DNA of 64,000 nucleotides, taken from contig NZ_JGYN01000009.1 in the NCBI RefSeq assembly GCF_000741165.1, positions 1 to 64,000 on the forward strand. The letters run 5' to 3'. The translations under genes and the position numbers were made by a program. This stretch comes from Bifidobacterium biavatii DSM 23969. Lineage in GTDB: Bacteria; Actinomycetota; Actinomycetes; Actinomycetales; Bifidobacteriaceae. Below, piece by piece: positions 47,119-57,274 of this stretch. Under the pieces are notes generated by a model. The model was not told where the DNA came from. It was given only the letters and a program-made list of their open reading frames with translations, and ran no database searches. Numbering within the stretch: the stretch's first letter is position 1; the number at the start of each line of letters is the position of its first letter.

Positions 47119-48267
47119 ATGACAGCAGACACTCGGCATATTGAGGCGGCCATCTACGAGCGGCTCAGCAGGGTCATCGACCCCGAGCTCGGCCGGTCGG
47201 TCACCGATCTGGGCATGATCGCGGCGATCAACGCGGTGCCGGCGGACGGCGGGACCGATGCGGTCGAGACGAGCGGCGACGGACAGGCCAAGACCTATGA
47301 CGTGACCATCCAGGTCGAGCTGACCGTGCCTGGCTGTCCGCTGAGCGAGACTATCACCAATCAGATCAACGGCGCGGTCGCCTCCTATCCTGACGCGCGG
47401 CTCACCCCGCACATCGAGGTCACCTCAATGAGCCACGACAAGCTCGCCGACCTCGTCGCCGACCTCAAGGCCGAACGCAAGCAGAACCCGTTCAACAAGC
47501 CCGGCATCAAGACGCGCATCTTCGCGATCGCCTCGGGCAAGGGCGGCGTCGGCAAATCATCCGTCACTGCGAACCTCGCCGCCACGTTCTCCGCGCTCGG
47601 CTACGACACGGCGGCCATCGACGCGGACATCTACGGCTTCTCCCTGCCGAAACTGTTCGGCGTGCACACGCAGCCCACGAACCTGAACGGCATGCTCATG
47701 CCGGTGACCGCGTGGGGCGTCAAGCTCATTTCGATCGGCATGTTCGCTGGCGCCGACCGGGCGATCCTATGGCGCGGCCCGCGATTGCAGCGTTCGCTCG
47801 AACAGTTCCTCGCCGACGTGTGGTGGGGCGAGCCGGACGTGCTGCTGCTCGACCTCGCGCCCGGCACCGGCGACATGGCGATCTCCGTGGCGCAGGCGCT
47901 GCCGAACGCCGAGCTTGTGGTCGTCACGACCCCGCAGCCGAGCGCGTCCGACGTGGCCGTGCGCTCGGGGCTGGTCGCGCTGCAAGTGCCGATGAAGGTG
48001 CGCGGTGTGGTCGAGAACATGAGCTGGTACGAGCACAAGGGCGAGCAGCTGCGCATCTTCGGCGAAGGCGGCGGCGAGCGCGTGAGCGAGCAGCTCACCG
48101 ATGCGCTCGGCTACGACGTGCCGCTCATGGCGCAGCTGCCGCTCGAACCGGAACTGCGCGAGACGGGGGAGTCGGGTCGGCCGGCCGTGCTCACGCCCGA
48201 AGGCGCGCTGCGGACCGACGGCATCGGCCGCGAGTTCCGCGCGCTCGCCGAACGGCTGATGCGCTGA
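47119..48267 (+). CDS. Mrp/NBP35-type P-loop ATPase, iron-sulfur carrier
   Basis: The 382-residue protein begins with a MIP18/DUF59 domain (VIDPELGRSVTDLGMI), then an Mrp P-loop with SGKGGVGKSSVTANLA, followed by DADIYGFSLPKLFG and LLLDLAPGTGD. It likely carries or assembles Fe-S clusters, which IspG needs. The C-terminal CxxC of many Mrp proteins is absent; NMSWYEHKGEQLRIFGEGGGE stands in its place, as is common in actinobacterial versions. An AAGGAGG site precedes the ATG. Confidence 0.92.
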   Translation: MTADTRHIEAAIYERLSRVIDPELGRSVTDLGMIAAINAVPADGGTDAVETSGDGQAKTYDVTIQVELTVPGCPLSETITNQINGAVASYPDARLTPHIEVTSMSHDKLADLVADLKAERKQNPFNKPGIKTRIFAIASGKGGVGKSSVTANLAATFSALGYDTAAIDADIYGFSLPKLFGVHTQPTNLNGMLMPVTAWGVKLISIGMFAGADRAILWRGPRLQRSLEQFLADVWWGEPDVLLLDLAPGTGDMAISVAQALPNAELVVVTTPQPSASDVAVRSGLVALQVPMKVRGVVENMSWYEHKGEQLRIFGEGGGERVSEQLTDALGYDVPLMAQLPLEPELRETGESGRPAVLTPEGALRTDGIGREFRALAERLMR

Positions 48268-48333
48268 TCTCGGCGCATCAATGCGGCGCCGATGATGGCA
48301 AGGTCTGCCACCGGGCGCCTGCCGCCGGGCGCG

Positions 48334-50250
48334 TCACGCCGCAAACCGACGATAATACGGGCTGGTCCGCGCCACTTCGTCCGGCGCGCCGGCGGCCTCC
48401 ACCGTGCCGCCGTTCAGCACCACCACGTAATCGGCGCTACGGGCCTGCGACGGGTCATGCGTGACTTGCACGATGGTCCACCGGTCCTTGCGCGCGTCGA
48501 GATCGGACAGAATGCGCGCCGCCGTCTCGTGGTCGACCGCGGAAGTCGCCTCGTCGAGCAGCAGGAACCGTGGAGCGCCTGCAACGGCCCGTCCGAGTGC
48601 GATGCGTTGCGCCTCGCCGCCGGACACGTTGGAACCGCCCTCGTTGAGCATGGTATCGAGCCCATCCGGAAACGCGGGCACCCGGGACAGATCGGCGGCC
48701 TGCCGCAGAGGTTCGTCGGCATCGGTCGTTTTGTTCCCGCCCAGTCCGTAGGCGAGGTTCTGGCCGACCGTGCCGGCGAAGATGTACGGATGCTGCGGCG
48801 CGTATCCGAACGCGGCGCGATAGCGATCCAGCGCAATGTCGGCTGCGGGAACCGCCGCCGACGAGCCCGTCTCTCCCGTCGCATCGGCCTTGCCGTCGCG
48901 CAGCCCGATCAATCCCGAGGTCGGTTCGTACAGGCGTAGCAGCAGTTTGAGCAGCGTGGACTTGCCCGCTCCGTTGCCTCCGACGATCACCGTGCGCTTG
49001 CCGTGCGGAATGACCAGCGACACGTCCCTGAGCGCGAGGCGACCGTCCGGATAGGCATAGGTCACGTCGTCGACGACCAGATCGCCGTCGACCGTCGCGG
49101 TAGCCGACGTTTCGTCCGCCGAGGCATCAGGCGTCGCGGCATTGGGCGTGACGATCGGCGCCGCGTTTCCGACGGCCGACGCGTCCTCATCGCCCGACTC
49201 GCCTGTTCCGATCGTTTCGACGGGCAGGCTCATGATGTCGCCGGAATGCTCGAGTCCGCCCTGCGCGCCCTTGATGGCCTGGTACTGCACCACGATCTGC
49301 TGCAGTTGCGTATTGACGTTGCCCAGGTAGGTGGAGAACACGTTGATGCCGTCATGCGGCAGTTCGCGGCGCCGGATCATGCCGCTGCCGAACACGGCGA
49401 CGGCGATGGAGCTGATCGTGCCGTACAGCGTGTTGATCGGCACGATGACGGCGTAGATGAGGCCCATGAACAGACCGGCCCGGTATTTGACGTCGATGGC
49501 GGCGTCTCCTTGCGCGGTTTCGTCGCGCACTGCGTTCTGCGCCTTCACGTAGCGGATGTTCGCCAGATGCTCGGAGAAGAACTCGGTGGTCGCCTTGGTG
49601 CCGTCGTAGTAGCGCTTCGCCGCCGCGAAGAACAGCCGGCCGCCCAGAACGAACAGCAGGATGAACACCGGCACCAGCAGGAGCAGGAAACCGGTCAGCC
49701 GCGCGTTGTATTGGAACAGGACGATGAACGCCTTGCCGAACGCGTACAGCGAGGACGCCAGCGTGATGGTGCTCGTGATCGCGTATCCGGCCCATGTCAC
49801 GGACGTGGTGACGCCCGAAACGTAGGAGGACGGATTGTCCTGTTCGATCACGCGCAACGGCAGTCGCAGGATGCGCCCCCATACCAGATTGCGGGCGTTG
49901 CGTGTGGTGCGCTGTTCGGCGTATGCACTGGTCATGCCTTGGGCGAGCGCGAGGATCGAATTGCCGACGGTCAATGCCACGTAGCCGATGATGATGCCGT
50001 TGCCGAGCTTGCCGTTGTACAGCTGGACGCTGTATGAGGACACGCGCACGGTCAGGTCGCCGTAGACGATGCCGATGACGAAGCTGATCGCGTACAGCCA
50101 CCATGGGATGCGCAGCGTGCGATAGAACGTGAGGAATTGCCTCCATAGTCCCCTGCGCTTGGCTCGTTCGTTCCCGTTGCCGATGCCGGTCGCGTTGCCG
50201 CCGCCAGGAACGGCGTTGCCGGGAAGCGTTGCGATTGCAGTCGTTGTCAT
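48334..50250 (-). CDS. ABC exporter ATP-binding/permease subunit (second of a pair)
   Basis: The 638-residue half-transporter has six membrane helices in its N-terminal half and an ATPase with Walker A GGNGAGKSTLL, signature VSGGEAQRIALG and Walker B FLLLDEATSAVD. The ATG at 50250 has GGAGGA and lies two bases after the preceding subunit's stop, so the two are coupled and probably form a heterodimer. A Ser/Thr/Asp-rich linker (around residues 360-390) joins the domains. The substrate is unknown; lipids, peptides or drugs are typical. Confidence 0.9.
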   Translation of the reverse strand: MTTTAIATLPGNAVPGGGNATGIGNGNERAKRRGLWRQFLTFYRTLRIPWWLYAISFVIGIVYGDLTVRVSSYSVQLYNGKLGNGIIIGYVALTVGNSILALAQGMTSAYAEQRTTRNARNLVWGRILRLPLRVIEQDNPSSYVSGVTTSVTWAGYAITSTITLASSLYAFGKAFIVLFQYNARLTGFLLLLVPVFILLFVLGGRLFFAAAKRYYDGTKATTEFFSEHLANIRYVKAQNAVRDETAQGDAAIDVKYRAGLFMGLIYAVIVPINTLYGTISSIAVAVFGSGMIRRRELPHDGINVFSTYLGNVNTQLQQIVVQYQAIKGAQGGLEHSGDIMSLPVETIGTGESGDEDASAVGNAAPIVTPNAATPDASADETSATATVDGDLVVDDVTYAYPDGRLALRDVSLVIPHGKRTVIVGGNGAGKSTLLKLLLRLYEPTSGLIGLRDGKADATGETGSSAAVPAADIALDRYRAAFGYAPQHPYIFAGTVGQNLAYGLGGNKTTDADEPLRQAADLSRVPAFPDGLDTMLNEGGSNVSGGEAQRIALGRAVAGAPRFLLLDEATSAVDHETAARILSDLDARKDRWTIVQVTHDPSQARSADYVVVLNGGTVEAAGAPDEVARTSPYYRRFAA

Positions 50251-50251
50251 A

Positions 50252-52054
50252 TCAGTCCTCCTCGATTCCGGCGATCCTGCGGTAGTCCGCATCGCGCGTC
50301 ACCTCGTCCGGCGCGCCTTCCGCCACGGCATGTCCGTCGTCCACGACGATCACGTGGTCGGCGCGTCTCAGGGCGCCGTCGTCATGCGAGACGGTCACGA
50401 TGGTCGCGTCTTCGGCCAGCGCGCGCAGTCCCGCCCATGCGGTTTCGCGCCGGTCGGCGTCGAGATCGCTCAGCGCCTCGTCGAGCAGCAGCACCTGCGG
50501 GCGCTTCAGCGCGGCCCGGACCAACGCGAGCAGCTGGCGCTCGCCGCCGGACAGGCCTGCACCGGACTCCGCGAGCCGGTGGTCGAGCCCGCCGTCCAGC
50601 GCATGCAGCAGCCCGCCCGCGCCCACGGCGTCGATCGCCCGTTCGATTTCATCGTCGCTGATGCTCCGATTTGCGCCGTACAGCAGGTTCTGTCGTATGG
50701 TGCCTTCGAAAAACACGTTGCTCTGCGGCACGAACACCACGGCATTGCGGTAGGAACCGAGCGCATAGTCCTGTATGTCGGTCGCGGCGCCCGCCGCGCC
50801 GGCGCCCTCGCTCGCGACGCGAATCGAACCGGAGTCCGGCGTGCGCAGACGGTCGAGCAGCGTCAGCAGCGTCGTCTTGCCGGCACCGGACTTCCCGACG
50901 ATCGCGGTGACCTTTCCCGCCGGGATCGTCGCGGACAGTCCGTCCAGCGGCCGGCGGTCGCCGTAGGCGAACGAGACCTGGTCCAATACGATGTTGCCGT
51001 GCAGATCGTCGGCCGGAACGCCTGTGCCGTCATCTTCGCCACGCTGTTCGACGATGTGCGCAATGCGGTTGATCGAACCCTGCGCCCCTTTGAACGAACT
51101 CCAGTAGCCGATGGACACCAGCGAGATGATCTGGCTGGAGAACATGAAGAACGCCACCCACTGCTGCGCGTTGATGGCGCCGGAGGCGAGGAAGGATCGT
51201 CCCACGAGCGCCACGACGGTGAACTGTATCGCGGTGGCGATCGCGAACGCCGGCGAGCTGAGCTGCGAGACCCAACTGCCCTTGACGGTGTACCGGTACA
51301 GGTCCTGGATGCGTGAGGCGCTGCGTGCTGCTTCCTGGGATTCGCGCCCGTTCGCCTTCACGACGTCCGCATGCGTCACGGTTTCCGACAGGTTGCGCGT
51401 GAATTCGGCGTTGGCGGTGTTCGTGCGGTCCGCAATGCTGTACGAGAGCTTGCCGAACACGAAGTGGACGGCCACGAACAGCGGCAGCGTGGCGGCCAGC
51501 GCCCAGGTCAGGCGCGGATCGTAGGTGCCGACGGTGTCGAGCACGGCCCACAGCGAGTACACCTGCACGATGAGCTCCAGCACCACGTTCACCACCAGCT
51601 GGCTGACGCTCTCCACATCCGAGACCACACGGGAAATGAGCTCCTTGGGCCGGTTGCGTTCAAAGAACGACAGTGGCAGCGTGAGGATCTTGCGCCACAC
51701 GGCGCGGCGCATGCGCCGGTCGATCAGCGACGAGCAGACGTAGCTGACGAACGTGGACACCGCCGTCAGGCCGGCGTTCGCCAGCGTGAACGCCACGAAC
51801 GGCAGCACCACGGTCACGAAGCCCACGTCGCCGGTGTAGAGGCGAGCGCTGTACGTGGTGACGTCGATCGAAAAGTGGACCAGTACGATCCGCAATGCCA
51901 GATAGCCGATGATCCATGCGATGGGCAGTCGCGCGATGCGCAGCACATTCCAGAATCGCGCGTAGATGCCGGTGTCCTTTTCGCGCAGTCCGTCCAAAAA
52001 ACGCGTTGTGACCGGGCTGACCGGTTGTTCCCCCAATGATGTGTTTATAGGCAT
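50252..52054 (-). CDS. ABC exporter ATP-binding/permease subunit (first of a pair)
   Basis: The 600-residue half-transporter contains six membrane helices and an ATPase with Walker A GKSGAGKTTLL, signature LSGGERQLLAL and Walker B VLLLDEALSDLD. The Glu after Walker B is present in both subunits, so both sites could be active. It is transcribed before its partner, with stop and start separated by one base. A GAGGGGA lies about ten bases before the ATG. The upstream gap has palindromes that may bind a regulator. Confidence 0.9.
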   Translation of the reverse strand: MPINTSLGEQPVSPVTTRFLDGLREKDTGIYARFWNVLRIARLPIAWIIGYLALRIVLVHFSIDVTTYSARLYTGDVGFVTVVLPFVAFTLANAGLTAVSTFVSYVCSSLIDRRMRRAVWRKILTLPLSFFERNRPKELISRVVSDVESVSQLVVNVVLELIVQVYSLWAVLDTVGTYDPRLTWALAATLPLFVAVHFVFGKLSYSIADRTNTANAEFTRNLSETVTHADVVKANGRESQEAARSASRIQDLYRYTVKGSWVSQLSSPAFAIATAIQFTVVALVGRSFLASGAINAQQWVAFFMFSSQIISLVSIGYWSSFKGAQGSINRIAHIVEQRGEDDGTGVPADDLHGNIVLDQVSFAYGDRRPLDGLSATIPAGKVTAIVGKSGAGKTTLLTLLDRLRTPDSGSIRVASEGAGAAGAATDIQDYALGSYRNAVVFVPQSNVFFEGTIRQNLLYGANRSISDDEIERAIDAVGAGGLLHALDGGLDHRLAESGAGLSGGERQLLALVRAALKRPQVLLLDEALSDLDADRRETAWAGLRALAEDATIVTVSHDDGALRRADHVIVVDDGHAVAEGAPDEVTRDADYRRIAGIEED

Positions 52055-52200
52055 TAAAATATGTTCCCCTCATAAGTGCGCGGTAGGTTCGACCGCGCAC
52101 GCATAGCATAGCCATAGCGGTGGGGAAGAAATGCGGGAGTTGATATATCGATAACCTATGACGGGATATCGGCTATATAGTCTTCATTGGCGATATGTAC

Positions 52201-52212
52201 ATTAACGTTAAT
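52201..52212. promoter_or_regulatory. Palindrome ATTAACGTTAAT upstream of the ABC pair
   Basis: A perfect 12-bp palindrome lies in the 209-bp gap between the ABC gene start and the end of the next minus-strand gene. A looser dyad (TATCGATAAC...GGATATCG) lies at about 52145-52175. Both suit a regulator binding site. Confidence 0.35.
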
Positions 52213-52263
52213 TTTATTCAAGGTGACTTGTCTGCGGCATTGGACGCATCCAACACGCAAGAA

Positions 52264-52701
52264 TCACTCCCACTTGGCGAGCCACGGTCCAATGTTCGCC
52301 GCGATGATCCACACGCCGCCGATGGTCCATGCGCCGCAGAGCGATCCGAAGAAGATGTTCCATGCGGTGTTCCCGCTGGGTCGGTTGAACGTGGCTCGCG
52401 CGGCTTTCGGGTCGTCGGGATCGTAGTCGATGTCCATCGGATCGCCGGGGTGGTATTCGCGGTCGTAGTCGATGCCGAGCGTGTTCAGCTCATACGAAAC
52501 CCCGTCCACCTCGTACCGCACCACGTAATGGTGGTCGATGACCGTGCCGTCGGAGTCCTTGTCCTCGACTCTGCGCAGCACGGTGCCGCTGGTCATGGCA
52601 GTGGCCCGCTTGGTCAGCCGATACTTGCCGAATATTTCCGCGACGAATATGAAGAGCATCAGCAACCCGGACACCAGCATGACGGCGCCTCCAAACAGCA
52701 T
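52264..52701 (-). CDS. DUF3592-like membrane protein
   Basis: The ATG at 52701 is chosen because AAGGGGGG lies just upstream; a GTG six codons earlier is possible. The 145 residues have two membrane helices at the ends and a central extracytoplasmic domain, with YVVRYEVDGVSYE and YHPGDPMDIDYDPDDPKAA typical of DUF3592 proteins. The function is unknown. Confidence 0.8.
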   Translation of the reverse strand: MLFGGAVMLVSGLLMLFIFVAEIFGKYRLTKRATAMTSGTVLRRVEDKDSDGTVIDHHYVVRYEVDGVSYELNTLGIDYDREYHPGDPMDIDYDPDDPKAARATFNRPSGNTAWNIFFGSLCGAWTIGGVWIIAANIGPWLAKWE

Positions 52702-52802
52702 GACGGCCCCCCTTGTCACCCGTTCGTTAAACCGATACCCTCATTATCCCACTCCGGCTCCTGAAGAAGAAGCGGCCGCGATGCCGACTGAGATGGAGTA
52801 GC

Positions 52803-52839
52803 AAAAAGAACCCCCGTCAACATGGCGGGGGTTCTTTTT
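52803..52839 (-). terminator. Terminator after glnA
   Basis: AAAAAGAACCCCCG and CGGGGGTTCTTTTT form a long stem around a short loop. On the minus strand it follows the glnA stop and ends in T residues. It could also work in the other direction. Confidence 0.85.
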
Positions 52840-52904
52840 GCATTCAGCCTGTATCCCAGTTCATTAAGAACCGGCGGAATCAAGCTATTTTCAACACCTG
52901 AAGA

Positions 52905-54341
52905 TCAGATGTGGAAGTACAGCTCGTACTCGAGCGGGGTCGGGGCCAGGCGGGCCTGGTCGATCTCGCCGCGCTTGATGTCGATCCACGTTTCGATCAG
53001 GTCGTCGGTGAACACGTCGCCGGCGGTCAGGAAGTCGTGGTCGGCCTCAAGGGCGTCCATAGCCTCAGCCAGGGAGCTCGGGACCTGCTTGATGCCCGCG
53101 TGCTCTTCCGGCGGCAGCTCGTAGAGGTCCTTGTCGACCGGCTCCGGCGGCTCGATGTGGTTGAGGATGCCGTCCAGGCCAGCCATGAGCTGGGCGGAGA
53201 AGGCCAGGAACGGGTTGCAGGACGGATCCGGGGCGCGGAACTCGATGCGCTTTGCAGCCGGGGAGGTGCCGGCCAGCGGGATGCGGATGGCGGCGGAACG
53301 GTTGCGGGCCGAGTACACCAGGTTGACCGGGGCTTCGAAGCCCGGAACCAGACGGTGGTAGGAGTTCAGCGACGGGTTGGTGAAGGCCAGCACGGAGGAG
53401 GAGTGCTTGATCAGGCCGCCGATGTACCAGCGGGCCAGATCGGACAGACCACCATAGTTCTTCTCATCGTAGAACAGCGGCTTGCCGTCCTTCCACAGGG
53501 ACTGGTGGCAGTGCATGCCGGTGCCGTTGTCGCCCGCGAGCGGCTTCGGCATGAAGGTCGCGGCCTTGCCGGCCAGAGCGGCGGTCTCGTGAACCACGTA
53601 CTTGTACTTCATCAGGTCGTCGCCCGCGTGCTGCAGGGAGTTGAAGCGGTAGTTGATCTCCTGCTGGCCAGCGCCGGCGACCTCGTGGTGGGAACGCTCG
53701 AGGATCAGGCCGACCTTCTGCAGGTTGGCGACCATGTCGTCGCGCAGATCCTGGGTGTGGTCGATCGGCGGAACCGGGAAGTAGCCGCGCTTGACGCGGT
53801 TCTTGAACGCGATGTTCGGGGTGCCGTCCTCTTCGGTGTCGAGGCCGGTGTTCCACGGGGCCTCGATGGAGTCGACCTCGTAGAAGGAACGCTGCATGGA
53901 GTTCTCGTAGCGGACCTTGTCGAAGATGAAGAACTCGGCCTCCGGAGCGAAGGACGCGGTGTCAGCGATGCCGGTGGACTTCAGGTAGGCCTCGGCCTTG
54001 CCGGCGACCTGACGCGGGTCGCGGGAGTACGGCTCGTCGGTCAGCGGGTCGACGATGGAGAAGGCCACGTCGAGGGTCTTGTGCTTGCGGAACGGATCGA
54101 CGAAGGCGGTCGTGACGTCCGGCACGAGCTTCATGTCGGACTCGTTGATGGCCTGGAAGCCCTCGACGGAGGAACCGTCGAACGGCATGCCGTCGGTGAA
54201 CGCGTCCTTGAGGAACTCGCTCGCCGGCACGGTGAAGTGCTGCTGAACGCCGATCAGATCGGTGAAACGAACGGAGACATACTCGATGCCTTCCTTGTTG
54301 ATAAGGGCCTCGGCGTCTTCCTTGGACTTGAGTTCGGTCAC
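52905..54341 (-). CDS. glnA: Glutamine synthetase, type I
   Basis: It makes glutamine from glutamate, ammonia and ATP, the main route of nitrogen assimilation. The GTG start follows AAGGAG, giving 478 residues, normal for GlnA1. Motifs include [43 protein letters not shown] split across the ammonium and ATP sites, and [20 protein letters not shown] carries the Tyr used for adenylylation, so GlnE control is likely. Confidence 0.97.
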   Translation of the reverse strand: MTELKSKEDAEALINKEGIEYVSVRFTDLIGVQQHFTVPASEFLKDAFTDGMPFDGSSVEGFQAINESDMKLVPDVTTAFVDPFRKHKTLDVAFSIVDPLTDEPYSRDPRQVAGKAEAYLKSTGIADTASFAPEAEFFIFDKVRYENSMQRSFYEVDSIEAPWNTGLDTEEDGTPNIAFKNRVKRGYFPVPPIDHTQDLRDDMVANLQKVGLILERSHHEVAGAGQQEINYRFNSLQHAGDDLMKYKYVVHETAALAGKAATFMPKPLAGDNGTGMHCHQSLWKDGKPLFYDEKNYGGLSDLARWYIGGLIKHSSSVLAFTNPSLNSYHRLVPGFEAPVNLVYSARNRSAAIRIPLAGTSPAAKRIEFRAPDPSCNPFLAFSAQLMAGLDGILNHIEPPEPVDKDLYELPPEEHAGIKQVPSSLAEAMDALEADHDFLTAGDVFTDDLIETWIDIKRGEIDQARLAPTPLEYELYFHI

Positions 54342-54546
54342 GGGACCGCTCCTTTCATGAAGTAACTTACAGGCTTACAGTCTAGAAACGAGCGTTTCGC
54401 CCGCTCGTCATTTCGGTTACGAGCATGTTTCGTACGCGCGAAGTCGAAGCGTCTGCAGGACCGATTCGGCGGAATATCTTGATTTTTTGGTTACGACGTG
54501 GTAAGCCGCGCGTCCGCGTCGCGTTCGATTGGTGAGATCGGACATG

Positions 54547-54580
54547 AAAAAGCCCCGGCAGTACGATGACTGCCGGGGCC
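54547..54580 (-). terminator. Terminator after the DUF4191-like gene
   Basis: GCCCCGGCAGT (54552-54562) pairs with ACTGCCGGGGC (54569-54579); AAAAA before it becomes a T-run on the minus strand. Confidence 0.85.
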
Positions 54581-54624
54581 GTGCAGGCCGGATGCGTTGC
54601 GTCGGTCGGCCGCATGATTCGCGA

Positions 54625-55440
54625 TCAGCGACCGCGCATGGCGCGACGGCTGACGCGCTGCGGGCGGTTCGGGTCGATGCCCTTGGGGATGCCGTAGCCG
54701 GCCTTGGCCTGCAGCGTCTTGAGGCGCGCGTTGAGCGTGTCCAGCTCCTCCTTGGTGAGCATGAAGCGCGTGGTCGGCTTGATCTTGTACCACATGGTGT
54801 CCCACCAGCCGGTCGGCTGTGCCTTAGGCTGGTACGACTTCTGCTTGAGGATGGTCTTGCGCAGGTTCTGCAGGCGCACCTGGTGTTCGCCGGTGCCCAC
54901 GTAGATGCGGTAGACGGGGATGCGAGAGCCGGCGGTGACGCCCTTGATGCTCTGCTCCTGGCGTTCCATCGGGCGCTGCAGGCGGTTGTAGTCGCCTTCG
55001 CCGAGCAGGTAGATGCCGTTGTAGCCGGTGCCGCGCCAGATTGCGTCCTTGGTGCGCGGGTCGATCCACACGGGCTGTTCGGGGAAGCTGAAGCCGGCCT
55101 TGCTGATGTTGCCGAGCACGCTAACAGCGGCGCCCGGACGGCCTTCGATCTTCTTGTAGCCGACACGGTCGGCGCGGTTGGTGAGCACCATCGTGGCGAA
55201 CAGCATGCCGAGCATGATCGCGGTGATCACCAGCAGGATCCACGACAGAATCGTCCAATGGAACGCGATGCCCAGAATAATGAACACGACCAGCGGGCCG
55301 AATCCGGCGCCGGCGAGCATCCACGGCAGGTTCTTGTCCTCAGCAACCGTGTACTTGTAGATCTTCCGGATCTGCTCGATGGTGGTGGCCATGTTCGAGA
55401 ACAGGCCCTTCTTCTTCGGCTTCTCGGCCTTGTCAGCCAT
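54625..55440 (-). CDS. DUF4191-like membrane protein
   Basis: The ATG at 55440 follows GAGGAAT and gives 271 residues, beginning MADKAEKPKKKGLFSNM. Two membrane helices lie at about 40-80. A cytoplasmic tail contains RADRVGYKKIEGRPGAA and RTKDAIWRGTGYNGIYLLGEGD. In actinobacteria this family sits near glnA, as here. Function is unknown. An earlier ATG at 55500 gives an extension without support. Confidence 0.82.
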   Translation of the reverse strand: MADKAEKPKKKGLFSNMATTIEQIRKIYKYTVAEDKNLPWMLAGAGFGPLVVFIILGIAFHWTILSWILLVITAIMLGMLFATMVLTNRADRVGYKKIEGRPGAAVSVLGNISKAGFSFPEQPVWIDPRTKDAIWRGTGYNGIYLLGEGDYNRLQRPMERQEQSIKGVTAGSRIPVYRIYVGTGEHQVRLQNLRKTILKQKSYQPKAQPTGWWDTMWYKIKPTTRFMLTKEELDTLNARLKTLQAKAGYGIPKGIDPNRPQRVSRRAMRGR

Positions 55441-55546
55441 GTAATTCCTCACTTGCTCATGGGTGGACACACTATTCCACCACTTTACCAGCACCGCCAC
55501 CCCGCCATGCGAACCCTAGGAGAGCGGCGGCGCGGAACTTCGCGGT

Positions 55547-57082
55547 TTAGCGCGTGTGCAGCGGCCGTCCATCGGCCTTGAGCAGTGCCTCGCCGAGCGT
55601 TTCCGCAAACGTAGGATGCGGATGGATGAGCCGGGCCGCATCGTGCAGCGGCACGCGATTGCCGACCAGCTGTTCGGCCTCGGCGATCAGATCGGACGCG
55701 AGCGGCGACACGATATGCACGCCGAGCACGACCGGCACGTCCGGATCGGATGCGTACGCGCCGGACACGACCGACATCGATCCGGCCGAACCGGACATGA
55801 GCATGCGCGCGTTGCCGAGCATCGGATACACGGTTTCGCTCACCGATTCCAGATCGTCGCGCGACTGCGCCTGGTCGAGCGTCAAACCCACGCTGGCCGC
55901 TTCGGGCGCGCTGAACACGACCTGCGGCACGGTCGCGTCGTCGACCGGCTTGGGATCCAGTCCGGCGATCGCCTCGGCTACGACGATGCCCTGCTCAAAC
56001 GCGCGGTGCGCGAGCGCCGGACCTTCCGTGATGTCGCCGACGGCCCACACGCCGGGCAGACTGGTGCGGCACAGTTCGTCGGTGACGACCATGCCGGCCT
56101 GGTCGAGCGTCACGCCGGCGTCATGCATCCACGCGGCGTCGGTGATCGGGTCGCGGCCGATCGCGATCAGCGCGATCTGCCCCCACACGGTCTGCTCGCC
56201 GTCTTCGCCGTCGCGCGTGTAGTGCACGGTCGCGCCGAGGTTCGCGCCGGTGTCGATGCCGGCGACGTGGCTGTGCGTGACGACCTTGACGCCGTGGCGT
56301 TTGAGTTCGCGCGTGAGCGTGACGCCGGCGCGCCGATCCCAGCCGGACAGGACGCGGTCTTTGCGGATGAGCAGGGTCACGTCACAGCCGGCCGAACTCC
56401 ACATGGACGCGAATTCGAGCGCGATCGCGCCGGAGCCGACGATGACGGCGCTGGCGGGGAATTCGTTGATTTCGAGCGCGTGCGTGGAGTCGATGACGGC
56501 CGCGTGGAACGGGACGCCGGGCAGCGGGCGCGGGCGCGAGCCGGTGGCGAGGACGACGTCGTGCGCCGTGACCGAAACGGTTGTGCCGACAGGTTCGCCG
56601 ACGCCGGCCTTCGCATAGCGTTCGACCTGGCCGCCGTCCGCGGTGGGGGAGGCGTTGACCGTGAGCGCGTAGCGTGCCGTGTCGCCGTCGTTGCCGTCGC
56701 CGTTGGCCGTGCGCGCCGACAGTCCGGCGACCTCGCCGCGATACACGGTCACGCCGCGGTGCGCGAGCAGTCCGGCCAAGCCCTTGGTCATCGTGTCGAT
56801 GATGTGCAGGCGATAGTCGTGCAGACGGCCGAAGTCGATGCCGTCAACGGTCGCGTTCACGCCGAGCTCGGACACGCGATGCACGGTGTCGATCGCGTGC
56901 GTGGCGGTGATGAGCGCCTTGGACGGGATACAGCCGCGGTTCAGGCAGGTGCCGCCGAGCGTCGCGTCGCGTTCGATCAGGGCGACGCGACGGCCGAGCT
57001 GCGCCGCGCGCAGCGCCGTCGAATAGCCGCCGGGGCCCGCACCGACGATGGCGATGTCGTACTGTTCCTCATGCTGTTCCAC
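55547..57082 (-). CDS. lpd: Dihydrolipoyl dehydrogenase
   Basis: This FAD enzyme reoxidises dihydrolipoyl groups with NAD. The GTG at 57082 is preferred since GGGAGG lies just upstream, giving 511 residues. The FAD motif DIAIVGAGPGGYSTALRA starts near residue 9. The redox pair is Cys46 and Cys51 in GGTCLNRGCIPSKAL. The second dinucleotide fold has AVIVGSGAIALEFASMW, and the C-terminal HPHPTFAETLGEAL holds the catalytic His/Glu. No 2-oxoacid dehydrogenase genes lie nearby. Confidence 0.93.
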   Translation of the reverse strand: MEQHEEQYDIAIVGAGPGGYSTALRAAQLGRRVALIERDATLGGTCLNRGCIPSKALITATHAIDTVHRVSELGVNATVDGIDFGRLHDYRLHIIDTMTKGLAGLLAHRGVTVYRGEVAGLSARTANGDGNDGDTARYALTVNASPTADGGQVERYAKAGVGEPVGTTVSVTAHDVVLATGSRPRPLPGVPFHAAVIDSTHALEINEFPASAVIVGSGAIALEFASMWSSAGCDVTLLIRKDRVLSGWDRRAGVTLTRELKRHGVKVVTHSHVAGIDTGANLGATVHYTRDGEDGEQTVWGQIALIAIGRDPITDAAWMHDAGVTLDQAGMVVTDELCRTSLPGVWAVGDITEGPALAHRAFEQGIVVAEAIAGLDPKPVDDATVPQVVFSAPEAASVGLTLDQAQSRDDLESVSETVYPMLGNARMLMSGSAGSMSVVSGAYASDPDVPVVLGVHIVSPLASDLIAEAEQLVGNRVPLHDAARLIHPHPTFAETLGEALLKADGRPLHTR

Positions 57083-57094
57083 GATTGCCTCCCT

Positions 57095-57240
57095 AATATC
57101 TTCTCGGCTCCCCTTGTCAGGAGAGCCGTCATGCATGGCATGACTGAGGGGTAGTCAGAAGTTTTGGAACGTTCTTGGCTTTGACGCTCCCCCAGTCAGC
57201 TTCGCTGCCAGCCCCCTCAGCCGAGGGGGCCAAGAACCAA
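57095..57240. repeat. Two hairpin repeat modules between lpd and the DUF3043-like gene
   Basis: GGCTCCCCTTGTCAGGAGAGCC and GACTGAGGGGTAGTCAGAAG are an inverted copy of the 6591 and 34330 repeats. It is followed by GACGCTCCCCCAGTCAGCTTCGCTGCCAGC and CCCCTCAGCCGAGGGGGCC, akin to the 2909 module. Confidence 0.65.
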
Positions 57241-57243
57241 AAA

Positions 57244-57268
57244 ATGGCTCCCCGCACAGGGGAGCCAT
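57244..57268 (-). terminator. Terminator after the DUF3043-like gene
   Basis: ATGGCTCCCC and GGGGAGCCAT pair around a short loop; AAAAAA before the stem becomes a T-run on the minus strand. Confidence 0.8.
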
Positions 57269-57274
57269 GAACGA

